Assembly (NCBI RefSeq): GCF_030817215.1
Contig: NZ_JAUSZA010000001.1
Location: 512,501-576,500 of the forward strand
Direction: 5' to 3'
DNA: 64,000 bases
Source: Paenibacillus sp. V4I3
GTDB lineage: Bacteria > Bacillota > Bacilli > Paenibacillales > NBRC-103111
A program made the translations under genes and the position numbers. Under the pieces are notes generated by a model, which was given only the letters and a program-made list of their open reading frames with translations, was not told where the DNA came from and searched no databases. Below, in pieces: positions 25,870-33,966 of the stretch; position 1 is the first letter of the stretch; every line of letters begins with the position of its first letter.

Positions 25870-27435
25870 ATGTACAAAAAGAAATTGACTTGGTGGATCT
25901 CCGCCGCAGTGGTTCTAATGATGTTTACTTTATCAGGCTGCCAGGCTGTGCAAGGTTTAGACCTTGCTGGGGCTATTCAGAATGACTGGGCCGTGAAGTC
26001 CTCAGAATCCAAAGGTACCTTGCAACTCGAGTTTGTGCCCGGCGACACTTCTATGCTATCCACTGATGAGCAGAAGGCACTAACCGCTCTGCAAAACGTG
26101 AAAATCGAACTCACCAATGTGAAAACACAAGATGCACAGCACCTTTCGGCAGATGGTACGATTACATATAGTAAAGGCACTATTCCTTTCAAACTTGCAA
26201 CCGAGGGCACCAAGTTCATTTTGAGTGTCGAGGGCGCGAAGAAACCAATTGTTTTCGATGTCTTAGGAGGTTCTAATTTAGCGTTTACTAAGCTGTTACC
26301 CACAGCCGTGCAAGAACAGTTCGGCAACAAAATTGCAGATATTAAATCCGCGATTATTGGACTTATTTTAGCTAATACGCCTAATCCGTCGAACATATCC
26401 GTCACACCTGTCACGGACAAAGTGAATGGTGAGTCCCTATCTCTGCAAAAAGCGCATATCGAGCTTAGCGGCACTGAACTGGCTTCCCTTCTCAAAAAGC
26501 TGCTGAGTAATGTTCTTGCTGATGAAGCTGGATTGAAAGAACTAATCAGCCAATTGTACGATGCCCTTTCACCCATTATTGAGGAGCAAATCAAGGGCGG
26601 ATCTACCGACTTTTCTTTAAAGATTTTAAGTAATAAACAGTTAGCTGTTGGACTTGTCTACCCGCCTGTTCAAGATTTCCTGAAGAAAACAGCGGCGTCC
26701 TTGGATAAAATGATTGCCGGAGATGCCTCCAACGAGCCGGGCATTCTGCCGATTCAGGATCTATTTAACAGCAAATCAACCCTTCAAGCAGATGTTTACA
26801 CAGATGCTGATAAGCAAGTCCGCAAGCAAAGCCTTGCACTGAATGTCCCTCTTACAAATACGAGCTCAGGCGTTACTGCTCTCAAGCTGTCTTATGTAAG
26901 TGAGACGTGGAATATTAATAAGCCGGTCACGGCGAATACCATCAACGTTTCTGGCGGTGCGCTAAATGTAGGTTTAGAAGCTTCTTCTATCTACAGCTTA
27001 TTGAATAACCTTGATAGGCAGTCTCTCATTTACAAGCTGCTTAAGGATGATTTGAAAGTAACGAAAAAAGAAGTCAATCTGAAGTTGAACGAAGGTGCTT
27101 CCGGGGCTGAATCCGATACCCCACAGCCTTTTATTAATTCAGATAACAAAACGATGGTGCCTGTGAGATTTATTTCTGAAAAGCTTGGCGCTGAGGTTGG
27201 CTGGAACGGAGATCTTCAACAAGTTACCATCAAAGACCTGTTGTCAGGTGCAACGATCATCCTGAAACTAGACAGTAAGATCGCAAGTGTGAACGGTGCT
27301 TCTGTGGAGTTGGAAAGTGCGGCTACGCTCCATAACGGATCCACTTTCGTGCCAATTCGATTCATCGCGGAGCAGCTCGGCGGCAAAGTTTCCTTCAATG
27401 ACGATACACGTGTAGTTACGATTAAACGCGACTAA
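25870..27435 (+). CDS. Lipoprotein with C-terminal copper-amine-oxidase-like stalk domain, copy 1
   Basis: A lipoprotein signal peptide ends in the lipobox LSGC (Cys about residue 24). A helical/beta central region of about 380 residues is followed by a C-terminal domain with two repeats of the stalk pattern, MVPVRFISEKLGAEVGWNGD and FVPIRFIAEQLGGKVSFNDD. This domain, named for the N-terminus of copper amine oxidase, is widespread in Paenibacillus surface proteins and usually binds no copper. The protein should be tethered to the outer face of the membrane. It is a full-length paralogue of 28077-29675; the two share their start and end sequences closely. Function is unknown. Confidence 0.88.
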   Translation: MYKKKLTWWISAAVVLMMFTLSGCQAVQGLDLAGAIQNDWAVKSSESKGTLQLEFVPGDTSMLSTDEQKALTALQNVKIELTNVKTQDAQHLSADGTITYSKGTIPFKLATEGTKFILSVEGAKKPIVFDVLGGSNLAFTKLLPTAVQEQFGNKIADIKSAIIGLILANTPNPSNISVTPVTDKVNGESLSLQKAHIELSGTELASLLKKLLSNVLADEAGLKELISQLYDALSPIIEEQIKGGSTDFSLKILSNKQLAVGLVYPPVQDFLKKTAASLDKMIAGDASNEPGILPIQDLFNSKSTLQADVYTDADKQVRKQSLALNVPLTNTSSGVTALKLSYVSETWNINKPVTANTINVSGGALNVGLEASSIYSLLNNLDRQSLIYKLLKDDLKVTKKEVNLKLNEGASGAESDTPQPFINSDNKTMVPVRFISEKLGAEVGWNGDLQQVTIKDLLSGATIILKLDSKIASVNGASVELESAATLHNGSTFVPIRFIAEQLGGKVSFNDDTRVVTIKRD

Positions 27436-27558
27436 CCTGATTGAATTAGATGCGAGTGGTCGATAGCACCTTTTTTGGGCGGCTGAATAGTCTAGTAGTG
27501 AACCTAGGCAAAAAGCCTTGCTGCTAAGTGCAGCCGCACGAAAAAGGAGCGAAACCAT

Positions 27559-27900
27559 ATGTATACGAATCCACCGTATCACCCTGGTCATCATGGTCAT
27601 CAAGGGCCTCATGTTCTCTTTCAGGCAGATCCGAATTGGCAGCACATGCTAAAGCAGAAAAGAGATACAATCTTAGGTGCACTCCATCCGCATATCGGTC
27701 GCACCATTCGCGTCACAACGTTAGAAGGACATACACATGAAGGTGTTTTGGTTAACGTGGATGGACACCATGCTTACCTTCAAATAAATCCGCATGGGCA
27801 TCCTCATGGTCAGCATAGACCCATCTATACGCCAGCTCAATACAACCAAATCATGACGCTTGTCCTCTTCGAATTATTGGTTATTGTACTGCTTTCCTAA
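27559..27900 (+). CDS. Small His-rich protein with a C-terminal hydrophobic tail
   Basis: The 113-residue protein starts with a His/Gly/Pro-rich stretch (PPYHPGHHGHQGPH) and has a central beta-like segment (IRVTTLEGHTHEGVLVNVDG) recalling Sm-fold small proteins. It has a second His-rich stretch (HGHPHGQHRP), and the last 15 residues are hydrophobic. The His clusters could bind metal. I do not recognise the family. AAGGAGCG before the ATG supports it. It lies between the two duplicated lipoprotein genes and is followed by a terminator similar to the one after copy 2. Confidence 0.75.
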   Translation: MYTNPPYHPGHHGHQGPHVLFQADPNWQHMLKQKRDTILGALHPHIGRTIRVTTLEGHTHEGVLVNVDGHHAYLQINPHGHPHGQHRPIYTPAQYNQIMTLVLFELLVIVLLS

Positions 27901-27903
27901 GAC

Positions 27904-27953
27904 AAAGCTCGTTCTCATCGGGTCATTAAGACCTCTGAGAAGCGAGCTTTTCT
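27904..27953 (+). terminator. Terminator after the His-rich gene
   Basis: AAAGCTCGTTCTCA pairs with TGAGAAGCGAGCTTT; an inner GGTC/GACC stem is present. The sequence is clearly related to the terminator at 29690-29740. Confidence 0.85.
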
Positions 27954-28076
27954 ATTCGTTTATGTTAAACCATTGTAAAATTTTTCTAATCAAAGCGCAT
28001 CTTTCCCTCTTTTTCTGCGTATAATCTATCACTGCTATTTATTACTAGCTATTATATCTAAGGAGTAGATTTGTAG

Positions 28077-29675
28077 ATGCAAAGAAAAAGATTTACTTGG
28101 TGGATTTCCACTGCATTAGTTATTATGCTTTTGGCGTTAACGGGGTGTCAGGCTGTTCAAGGGCTAGATTTGGGGCAAGCTATTCAAAATAGTGCCTCCA
28201 TTCAATCTGCCGAGTCCAAAGGCTCACTTCAAATGGACATCATCACAGGTAACACCGACGGCTTGTCCGCTGATGAAAAACGGTTGATTGACGTCTTGCA
28301 TCATGTAAATTTAGAGTTGAAAAGCGTTAAAATGCAAGATAAGCAGCACATCTCTGTAGAAGGTGCTCTTACTTACAGCAAGGGATCTATCCCCTTCCAG
28401 ATCAACGTAAATGGGACCAAATTTACTATACAGATCGAAGGGGCTAAGAAACCGCTTTTCTTTGATCTGATGGCGGCGCAAGCTGGTTTAGCTGGCTCAT
28501 CTTCTGCAGCGCTATCTTCCGACATGCAGCAGCAGTTACTCAAGAAAGCAGAAGAATTATGGCCTGCATTGCTCAAGTTCTTCTTAACCAATGCTCCTAA
28601 TCCGGAACATTTCTCCGTAGCTTCCGTGTCCGAGCCTGTGAATAGTGAAACACTTTCCATGCAAAAGGCCCACATAGAGATTAAAGGCAATGAGCTCGTA
28701 GGCCTTCTGAAAGCATTTCTAACGAACATCCTCGCCGATGAAAAGGGAATGAAGGAATTGATTGGTCAGCTCTACGACGCATTGGTGCCTATTATTAAAG
28801 AAGAAATGAAAGCTTTCCCCTCTAAGAGTGGGTTCAGTTCTGAATTGCCAGACCTTATGATGGCTTACCTTGATAACAAGACGTTAGCTGTTGAGTTTGT
28901 TTACACAACCATTCAGCAATTTCTTAAGAAAGCTCTCGACGAGTGGGATAAGAACATGGAGGACACACTTTCTTCCGTATCCGACTCTCAAGTGAAGGCA
29001 TTACTGAGTGATAAAACCGTACTTAAGACCGACTTTTTCATCGATAACGATAAACAGATTCGCAAAGTAAATGCAGAGTTTACACTCCCCATCACAGAGG
29101 TTAGCGCGGGAGTCAGTGCCCTTAAATTTACTTACACCAGTGAAATATGGAATATCAATAAGCCTGTTACAGCTAGTGTAATTGATACCTCTGGCGGGGT
29201 ATTGAACCTGAGCGAGGTAACAGCCAACAACGATTCCTTCCTAACCTATTTCAACAAAGATTCTAAGTTCTATTCATTTCTGAGAGAAGATTTGAAAATA
29301 GCAAAAAAAGACATTCATTTGCTGATGAGTCAGGGCGATGACGACTACAAGTTCGATTCCTCCCATCCTTTTATCAATGAGGATCAAGTGTCCATGGTGC
29401 CCGTTCGATTCATTTCGGAGAGGCTTGGCGCGCAAGTGAAGTGGAACGCAGACTCCAAGCAAATCACAGTGAAAGACGAACTTAACGACAAGACGATTGT
29501 TCTGACACTTAACAGTAAAACAACGAGTGTTAACGGATCATCTGTTCAATTGGACAGCGCCCCGATCCTGAAGAATGGCTCCACTTTCGTACCTCTTCGT
29601 TTTATCGCCGAGCAGCTTGGCTGTAAGGTTGGTTTTGATAATAAAACAGGTAGTGTAACCATTACAAGAGAATAG
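28077..29675 (+). CDS. Lipoprotein with C-terminal copper-amine-oxidase-like stalk domain, copy 2
   Basis: This is the paralogue of the gene at 25870, with the same layout: a signal peptide with lipobox LTGC, followed by QAVQGLDL in both copies, a long central region, and a C-terminal stalk domain with MVPVRFISERLGAQVKWNAD and FVPLRFIAEQLGCKVGFDNK. An extra Cys in the last repeat is absent from copy 1. The leader is shared too: both have TGCGTATAATC or CGCGTATAATC about 50-60 bases upstream and TAAGGAGTAGATT before the ATG. A terminator related to that at 27904 follows. This points to tandem duplication of a whole unit. Function is unknown. Confidence 0.88.
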   Translation: MQRKRFTWWISTALVIMLLALTGCQAVQGLDLGQAIQNSASIQSAESKGSLQMDIITGNTDGLSADEKRLIDVLHHVNLELKSVKMQDKQHISVEGALTYSKGSIPFQINVNGTKFTIQIEGAKKPLFFDLMAAQAGLAGSSSAALSSDMQQQLLKKAEELWPALLKFFLTNAPNPEHFSVASVSEPVNSETLSMQKAHIEIKGNELVGLLKAFLTNILADEKGMKELIGQLYDALVPIIKEEMKAFPSKSGFSSELPDLMMAYLDNKTLAVEFVYTTIQQFLKKALDEWDKNMEDTLSSVSDSQVKALLSDKTVLKTDFFIDNDKQIRKVNAEFTLPITEVSAGVSALKFTYTSEIWNINKPVTASVIDTSGGVLNLSEVTANNDSFLTYFNKDSKFYSFLREDLKIAKKDIHLLMSQGDDDYKFDSSHPFINEDQVSMVPVRFISERLGAQVKWNADSKQITVKDELNDKTIVLTLNSKTTSVNGSSVQLDSAPILKNGSTFVPLRFIAEQLGCKVGFDNKTGSVTITRE

Positions 29676-29689
29676 CCTTCGCCTAAGCC

Positions 29690-29740
29690 AAAAGCTCGCC
29701 CTCATTCGGTCTATATGACCGGTGTGAGAGCGAGCTTTTC
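29690..29740 (+). terminator. Terminator after lipoprotein copy 2
   Basis: AAAGCTCGCCCTCA pairs with TGAGAGCGAGCTTT, with inner CGGTC/GACCG. It overlaps the last bases before the convergent amidohydrolase gene. Confidence 0.85.
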
Positions 29741-31096
29741 TCATGGCTGGATGAATCTTTCGAACGAATCCTGACATTCTCTCGCTAATTTCTCCTCATC
29801 AGCTCCAACCAGTCTGCCGTTCTCGACGACAACTTTCCCATTCACAATCGTATAATCAACCGGACGCTTGAGTCCTACTGTACCTAGCCATGACTTCGGA
29901 TCAGTCAAAGTCCCTACAGCGTCAATTTGATCAACACGCACCATGAACAAGTCTGCTATCTTACCAATCTCCAGCGACCCGATGTCGCTTCTTCCTAGTA
30001 TTTCCGCACCGCCTCTGGTTGCTACCTTCAAGAGATCATAACCGGTCGGCGCCTGACTGCTAGACTGAAGTCTATGCAAGAGATACGAGACTCGGAGTTC
30101 CTCTAGCAGATTCGAGCCATCGTTTGAGGCGCTCCCATCAACGGCTAAGCCCAAGGGAATCCCCATAGCAAGCATCTCGGGAACCCTAGCTATGCCGGAC
30201 GAAAGCTTCATATTCGAAATAGGGCAATGCGCAATTCCTGTTTTGGTATGTGCAAGCAGCTTCATTTCGTCATCGTTAAAATGTATCCCATGCGCATACC
30301 ATACATCGGGGCCTAACCAGCCCAGACTTTCCATGTAGGCCAAAGGCCTCATGCCGAAACGTTCGAGCGTGTAGGCTTCCTCGTTCTTCGTCTCAGCTAG
30401 ATGCGTGTGCAGCCGCACACCCTTCGACCTGGCGAGCTTCGCTGATTCCAGCAGGATATCCGCGGATACACTGAACGGTGAACACGGAGCGAGCACTACC
30501 TGCCGCATGGAGCCTGCGCTGGCATCGTGATAGAGATCAATTAGCCTCTCACTATCGGCTAGAATTGTATCTATGTCCTGAACAACGCTCATGGGAGGCA
30601 GCCCTCCCTGATCCTTGCCAAGCGTCATGGATCCTCTCGAAGCAACGAAACGGATACCAAGGCGCTCCGCGGCTTCGAACTGTTTATCTACAAAATGGGA
30701 ACTATTTTGCTGTGGAAACACATAATGATGGTCGAAAACGGTCGTACAACCGTTCTTCATCAGATCAGCAATCCCTGTAAGCGAGCTATGGTACACGGCG
30801 TCCGGCGTAATCCCTTTCCAAATTTCGTAGAGATAACGCAGCCAGTCGAATAACTCCAGCTTCTGCACCTGCGGCAGATTGCGCGTGAACGTTTGATACA
30901 AATGATGATGCACGTTAATGAGACCGGGATACACGAACATCTGCGACGCATCAATCACCTGGTCTGCCTCGTACAGGTCCTTCCCCATCTTCACTATCCG
31001 ATTATCTTCAATCAGGATATTCGCCAGTTCCAGCACACGATCCTCTGCATCCACCGTTACAATTGCTTTTGCATTGCGAATCAACAATGAACCCAT
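29741..31096 (-). CDS. Amidohydrolase, probable 8-oxoguanine deaminase
   Basis: This is a TIM-barrel amidohydrolase of about 451 residues in the guanine/8-oxoguanine deaminase and chlorohydrolase branch. Metal and catalytic residues are visible: GLINVHHHLYQTFTRN (HxH), HLAETKNEE (His and Glu of the purine site), the His in WYAHGIHF and the Asp in GLAVDGSASNDGSN. The likely reaction is deamination of 8-oxoguanine to urate, a way to clear oxidised guanine. Its variant purine riboswitch leader supports a purine substrate. ATG 31096 is chosen over an earlier in-frame codon because GAGG lies 9 bases before it. Guanine or an s-triazine are alternative substrates. Confidence 0.82.
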   Translation of the reverse strand: MGSLLIRNAKAIVTVDAEDRVLELANILIEDNRIVKMGKDLYEADQVIDASQMFVYPGLINVHHHLYQTFTRNLPQVQKLELFDWLRYLYEIWKGITPDAVYHSSLTGIADLMKNGCTTVFDHHYVFPQQNSSHFVDKQFEAAERLGIRFVASRGSMTLGKDQGGLPPMSVVQDIDTILADSERLIDLYHDASAGSMRQVVLAPCSPFSVSADILLESAKLARSKGVRLHTHLAETKNEEAYTLERFGMRPLAYMESLGWLGPDVWYAHGIHFNDDEMKLLAHTKTGIAHCPISNMKLSSGIARVPEMLAMGIPLGLAVDGSASNDGSNLLEELRVSYLLHRLQSSSQAPTGYDLLKVATRGGAEILGRSDIGSLEIGKIADLFMVRVDQIDAVGTLTDPKSWLGTVGLKRPVDYTIVNGKVVVENGRLVGADEEKLARECQDSFERFIQP

Positions 31097-31130
31097 CCTT
31101 TTCTTCCTCCTCAACGTAAATGAGGAAACC

Positions 31131-31189
31131 AAAAAAATCCTAACAACAAACACAATATATGAGCATATATTGTGTTCGTAGTTAGGATT
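31131..31189 (-). terminator. Riboswitch-controlled terminator of the deaminase gene
   Basis: On the minus strand AATCCTAAC (31189-31181) pairs with GTTAGGATT (31144-31136). A central stem CACAATATATG/CATATATTGTG lies inside, and seven T follow. The left arm includes the 3' strands of aptamer helices P3 and P1, so folding of the aptamer and of the terminator exclude each other. Confidence 0.8.
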
Positions 31190-31237
31190 TAGGTTCCCAG
31201 TAGAGCCCCCGAACCGAATTATCGAGGTTATACGAAC
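31174..31237 (-). ncRNA. Variant purine riboswitch, probably 8-oxoguanine type
   Basis: On the minus strand the 64-base element has P1 GTTCGTA/TACGAAC, J1/2 TATAA, a P2 arm CCTCG/CGGGG, J2/3 GCTCTAC, a P3 arm around GGAACCTAAATCC, and the closing AACTACGA. These are the landmarks of the guanine/adenine aptamer. The closing CTACGA has C at the specificity position, the guanine type. Changes from consensus are seen in J2/3 and in the L2 and L3 loops. Variants of this kind upstream of 8-oxoguanine deaminase genes have been described as 8-oxoguanine riboswitches. Ligand binding should block the downstream terminator, so this is an ON switch. Confidence 0.8.
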
Positions 31238-31272
31238 TATGAAGTTGTGTCTTGCAGCTTACAATTAGCCCC

Positions 31273-31302
31273 AGTATAGAGCAGAGAATGGCGGTTAGTC
31301 AA
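31273..31302 (-). promoter_or_regulatory. SigmaA promoter of the deaminase leader
   Basis: On the minus strand TTGACT (31302-31297), 18 bases, TATACT (31278-31273). Transcription would begin about 25 bases before the riboswitch. Confidence 0.65.
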
Positions 31303-31481
31303 TATTTATCGACGCAACGACTTTGTGATAAATTTTTCGATAAATGAATTTTTAGTAAAAATGGAATAAGCTCCCCTATAAATGGATATATTATCAAAGC
31401 TGCGTTAACAAGCTATCGGGATCTACGTGGTCTTCGGAAACAGGGCGCAGGCACAAATTATTTTTGGAGGTTTTTGTATAC
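31303..31481 (+). other. Leader and control region of the cold-shock gene
   Basis: With 31097-31302 this completes the 385 bases between the deaminase and csp. It is AT-rich up to about 31400, then GC-balanced as in a csp 5' leader. Candidate -10 sequences (TATAAA at about 31377, GATATATTAT at about 31387) have no good -35, so the promoter is not fixed. GGAGG lies 9 bases before the csp start. Confidence 0.4.
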
Positions 31482-31682
31482 ATGGAAACAGGCACGGTTA
31501 AATGGTTTAATGCAGAAAAAGGTTTTGGTTTCATTGAAATGGAAGGCGGCAAGGATGTCTTCGTTCACTTCAGCGCTATTACTGGGGAAGGCTTCAAAAG
31601 CTTGGATGAAGGCCAAAGCGTACAGTTTGAAGTTGTTCAAGGTAACCGCGGACCGCAAGCTGAAAATGTAGTCAAGCTGTAG
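31482..31682 (+). CDS. csp: Cold-shock protein
   Basis: The 66-residue single cold-shock domain begins [18 protein letters not shown] (RNP1-like KGFGFI) and continues with DVFVHFSAI (RNP2-like VFVHF). It binds single-stranded nucleic acid and keeps mRNA unstructured. The length is exactly that of CspA/CspB-type proteins. The frame is open 6 codons upstream, but ATG 31482 gives the standard start and is 9 bases from GGAGG. The ydjO-type gene follows 65 bases later. Confidence 0.95.
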   Translation: METGTVKWFNAEKGFGFIEMEGGKDVFVHFSAITGEGFKSLDEGQSVQFEVVQGNRGPQAENVVKL

Positions 31683-31747
31683 TCCTTCACCACATATTGC
31701 TTTAACTGCTTGCGAGTCTGAGTCTACTATGACAAGGAGGAGTTCGA

Positions 31748-31948
31748 TTGTACTTTTCAAAGAAATCGTTGGAACCTGTCCCCGAGGAGCAAACCAGCAT
31801 CTGGACCTGCAGCACAGAACAGTGCTCATGCTGGATGAGAGATAACTTTTCATTCGCTGATAGTCCTGCATGTCCAATTTGCAATTCATCCATGGTCAAG
31901 GATTTAAAGATGCTCCCAACCTTATCGAACACAAGCAGCAGGCGATGA
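31748..31948 (+). CDS. ydjO: Cold-inducible YdjO-family small zinc-ribbon-like protein
   Basis: The 66-residue protein begins at a TTG that lies 7 bases after AAGGAGG. It has two cysteine pairs, CSTEQC and CPIC, in the pattern of a small zinc ribbon, with WMRDNFSFADSP between them. This matches the B. subtilis YdjO family, which is induced by cold. Its position directly after a csp gene supports the same role. It ends before a strong terminator. Confidence 0.85.
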   Translation: MYFSKKSLEPVPEEQTSIWTCSTEQCSCWMRDNFSFADSPACPICNSSMVKDLKMLPTLSNTSSRR

Positions 31949-31980
31949 ATGCAAGAAGGTAGCAATTGATTTCACGAGAA

Positions 31981-32018
31981 ACCCTTGCGCCTCCGAATGG
32001 AGGCGTTTAGGGGTTTTT
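31981..32018 (+). terminator. Terminator of the csp-ydjO unit
   Basis: CCCTTGCGCCTCC pairs with GGAGGCGTTTAGGGG, followed by TTTTT. Confidence 0.88.
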
Positions 32019-32045
32019 GTTGTTGTTACGTTTCGAGCGAACGTA

Positions 32046-32894
32046 TCACACTCCAGAATAAGACATAAATCCGCCATCTACCGGAATCGTGATTCCTGTA
32101 ACAAAGCCAGACATATTTTCATCTGCTAACCAAAGCAAGGTTCCGAGGAGATCCTCGGAATTGCCGAATCTCCTCATAGGGGTATGAGATAATATCTTTT
32201 GAGATCTTTCCGTTAGGGAACCGTCTTCATTTGTTAACAAACGTCTGTTTTGCTCGGTCAGGAAAAAGCCTGGAGCAATTGCATTCACCCTAATACCTGC
32301 CTCCGCCATATGCACGGCCAGCCATTGAGTGAAATTTTCAATACCCGCCTTGGCCGAACTGTATGCGGGAACCTTCGTCATCGGACTTGGCGCACTCATG
32401 GAAGACATGTTTATGACAATAGCTCCTTCTTTGCCCAGCATCTTTCTCGTGAACACCTGTGTCGGGATAAGCGTACCCAGGATGTTTAGGTTAAACACAT
32501 AGTTGAAACCTTCTTCCGTCAAATCAAAAAAGGTTGTTATTTCTTTGTTTGTAAGATCATCCATTTTAAACGTTTCGTTCGTTGTGATTCCTTTCGGATG
32601 ATTTCCACCCGCACCGTTGATTAGGATATCGCATGTTCCGAGCGTTTCGGAGACGATCTTCTCCGCATCTTTGACGTTGTCAGCATGAAGAACATCGCAA
32701 GCGACAGCTATTGCTTCACCGCCCATGTTTCTGATCTTGTTAGCGACCGCTTCTCCCTTTTCCGCCGTTCGATTCAGGATGGCCACCTTTACCCCTTGCC
32801 TTCCAAGCTCTACAGCCATTGCTCCGCAAAGGACTCCGCCTCCGCCAGTAACAACGGCTACCTTACCTTTTAAATTTTCATTAATCGATAACAT
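32046..32894 (-). CDS. uxuB: D-fructuronate reductase (D-mannonate oxidoreductase), SDR family
   Basis: The short-chain dehydrogenase has the NAD-binding motif [14 protein letters not shown], the catalytic Ser in NMSSMSAP and YSSAKAG (YxxxK). The segment [15 protein letters not shown] is characteristic of SDR-type UxuB (B. subtilis YjmF). It interconverts D-fructuronate and D-mannonate. The frame opens at 33047, but ATG 32894 with GGGAGGAAGCAC before it is the true start, giving 282 residues and a 14-base overlap with uxuA. It is the last gene of the sugar-acid operon. Confidence 0.9.
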   Translation of the reverse strand: MLSINENLKGKVAVVTGGGGVLCGAMAVELGRQGVKVAILNRTAEKGEAVANKIRNMGGEAIAVACDVLHADNVKDAEKIVSETLGTCDILINGAGGNHPKGITTNETFKMDDLTNKEITTFFDLTEEGFNYVFNLNILGTLIPTQVFTRKMLGKEGAIVINMSSMSAPSPMTKVPAYSSAKAGIENFTQWLAVHMAEAGIRVNAIAPGFFLTEQNRRLLTNEDGSLTERSQKILSHTPMRRFGNSEDLLGTLLWLADENMSGFVTGITIPVDGGFMSYSGV

Positions 32895-33966
32895 GTGCTT
32901 CCTCCCGTCTAGACCGCTCCAAAGAATCCCAGATTCCCCATAAGTACATGATTCCGAGTGCTCTGTCGTATAACCCGTAACCTGGTCTGCATGCTTCGTC
33001 GAAAATATGTCTTCCATGATCCGGTCGTGCATACCCCGTAAAGCCAATTTCGTGATAAGCTTTCACAATTTCGCAAATGTCTACGGTCCCGTCCTGCGCT
33101 CGGTGGGAGGTTTCGATGAAATCTCCATTTTCGTAAACTCTTACGTTCCTTATATGTGCAAAAGGAATGCGGTCTCCGAATTCTCTGACCATCGCAGGTA
33201 TATTGTTGGCCGGGTTTGCTCCCAAAGAACCGCTGCAAAGCGTGAGCCCGTTATACGGGCTATCTACCATTCTAAGCAGTCTTCGAAAATTATTGGCATT
33301 CGTCATAATTCTCGGCAATCCAAAAATAGACCACGGCGGATCATCCGGGTGAATGGCCATTTTGATATCATAATCTTCAGCCACTGGAATGATTTGCTCC
33401 AAGAAGTACTGGAGATTCTCCCACAACTTCTCTTCATCTATCCCTTTATATGCTTCAAAAAGCTCTGAAAGATACTTTAATCTCTCCGGTTCCCATCCTG
33501 GCATCGTGAAGTTTGGATTTCCCGCAATTTTAGAAACGAGCTCCATGGGGTCCATATCGTCTACCTTGGCCTTTTCATAGAAAAGAGCTGTTGAACCGTC
33601 CTCTAGTTCTTTGTACAGGTCCGTTCGCACCCAATCAAACACAGGCATGAAATTATAGCAAATCACCTTCACGCCAACCTGAGCTAGATTTCTTATCGTT
33701 TGTTTATAATTTTCAATGTAACGGTCTCTCGTAGGGAGCCCTTGCTTAATATCCTCATGGATATTTACGCTCTCAACGACCTCAATGTGAAAGCCGTACT
33801 GACCGGCCTGCTTCTTCACTTCGTGAATTCTCTCCACCGGCCATACTTCTCCCGCCGGGATATCGTGCAGAGCCCATACGATGCCTTCAACACCTGGAAT
33901 TTGCTTAATGTGCCGCGGGGGAATTGGGTCGTTACCCTCCCCGTACCAGCGAAATACCATTCTCAC
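32881..33966 (-). CDS. uxuA: D-mannonate dehydratase
   Basis: The 361-residue TIM-barrel enzyme dehydrates D-mannonate to 2-keto-3-deoxygluconate. Family signatures include [37 protein letters not shown] and the C-terminal ARPDHGRH, which supply metal and catalytic residues. The start is GTG 33966, in a GTGA overlap with the stop of the dehydrogenase gene and about 10 bases from GGAGGG. Its product would be used by KDG kinase and aldolase, which are not in this window. Confidence 0.94.
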   Translation of the reverse strand: MRMVFRWYGEGNDPIPPRHIKQIPGVEGIVWALHDIPAGEVWPVERIHEVKKQAGQYGFHIEVVESVNIHEDIKQGLPTRDRYIENYKQTIRNLAQVGVKVICYNFMPVFDWVRTDLYKELEDGSTALFYEKAKVDDMDPMELVSKIAGNPNFTMPGWEPERLKYLSELFEAYKGIDEEKLWENLQYFLEQIIPVAEDYDIKMAIHPDDPPWSIFGLPRIMTNANNFRRLLRMVDSPYNGLTLCSGSLGANPANNIPAMVREFGDRIPFAHIRNVRVYENGDFIETSHRAQDGTVDICEIVKAYHEIGFTGYARPDHGRHIFDEACRPGYGLYDRALGIMYLWGIWDSLERSRREEAHVID

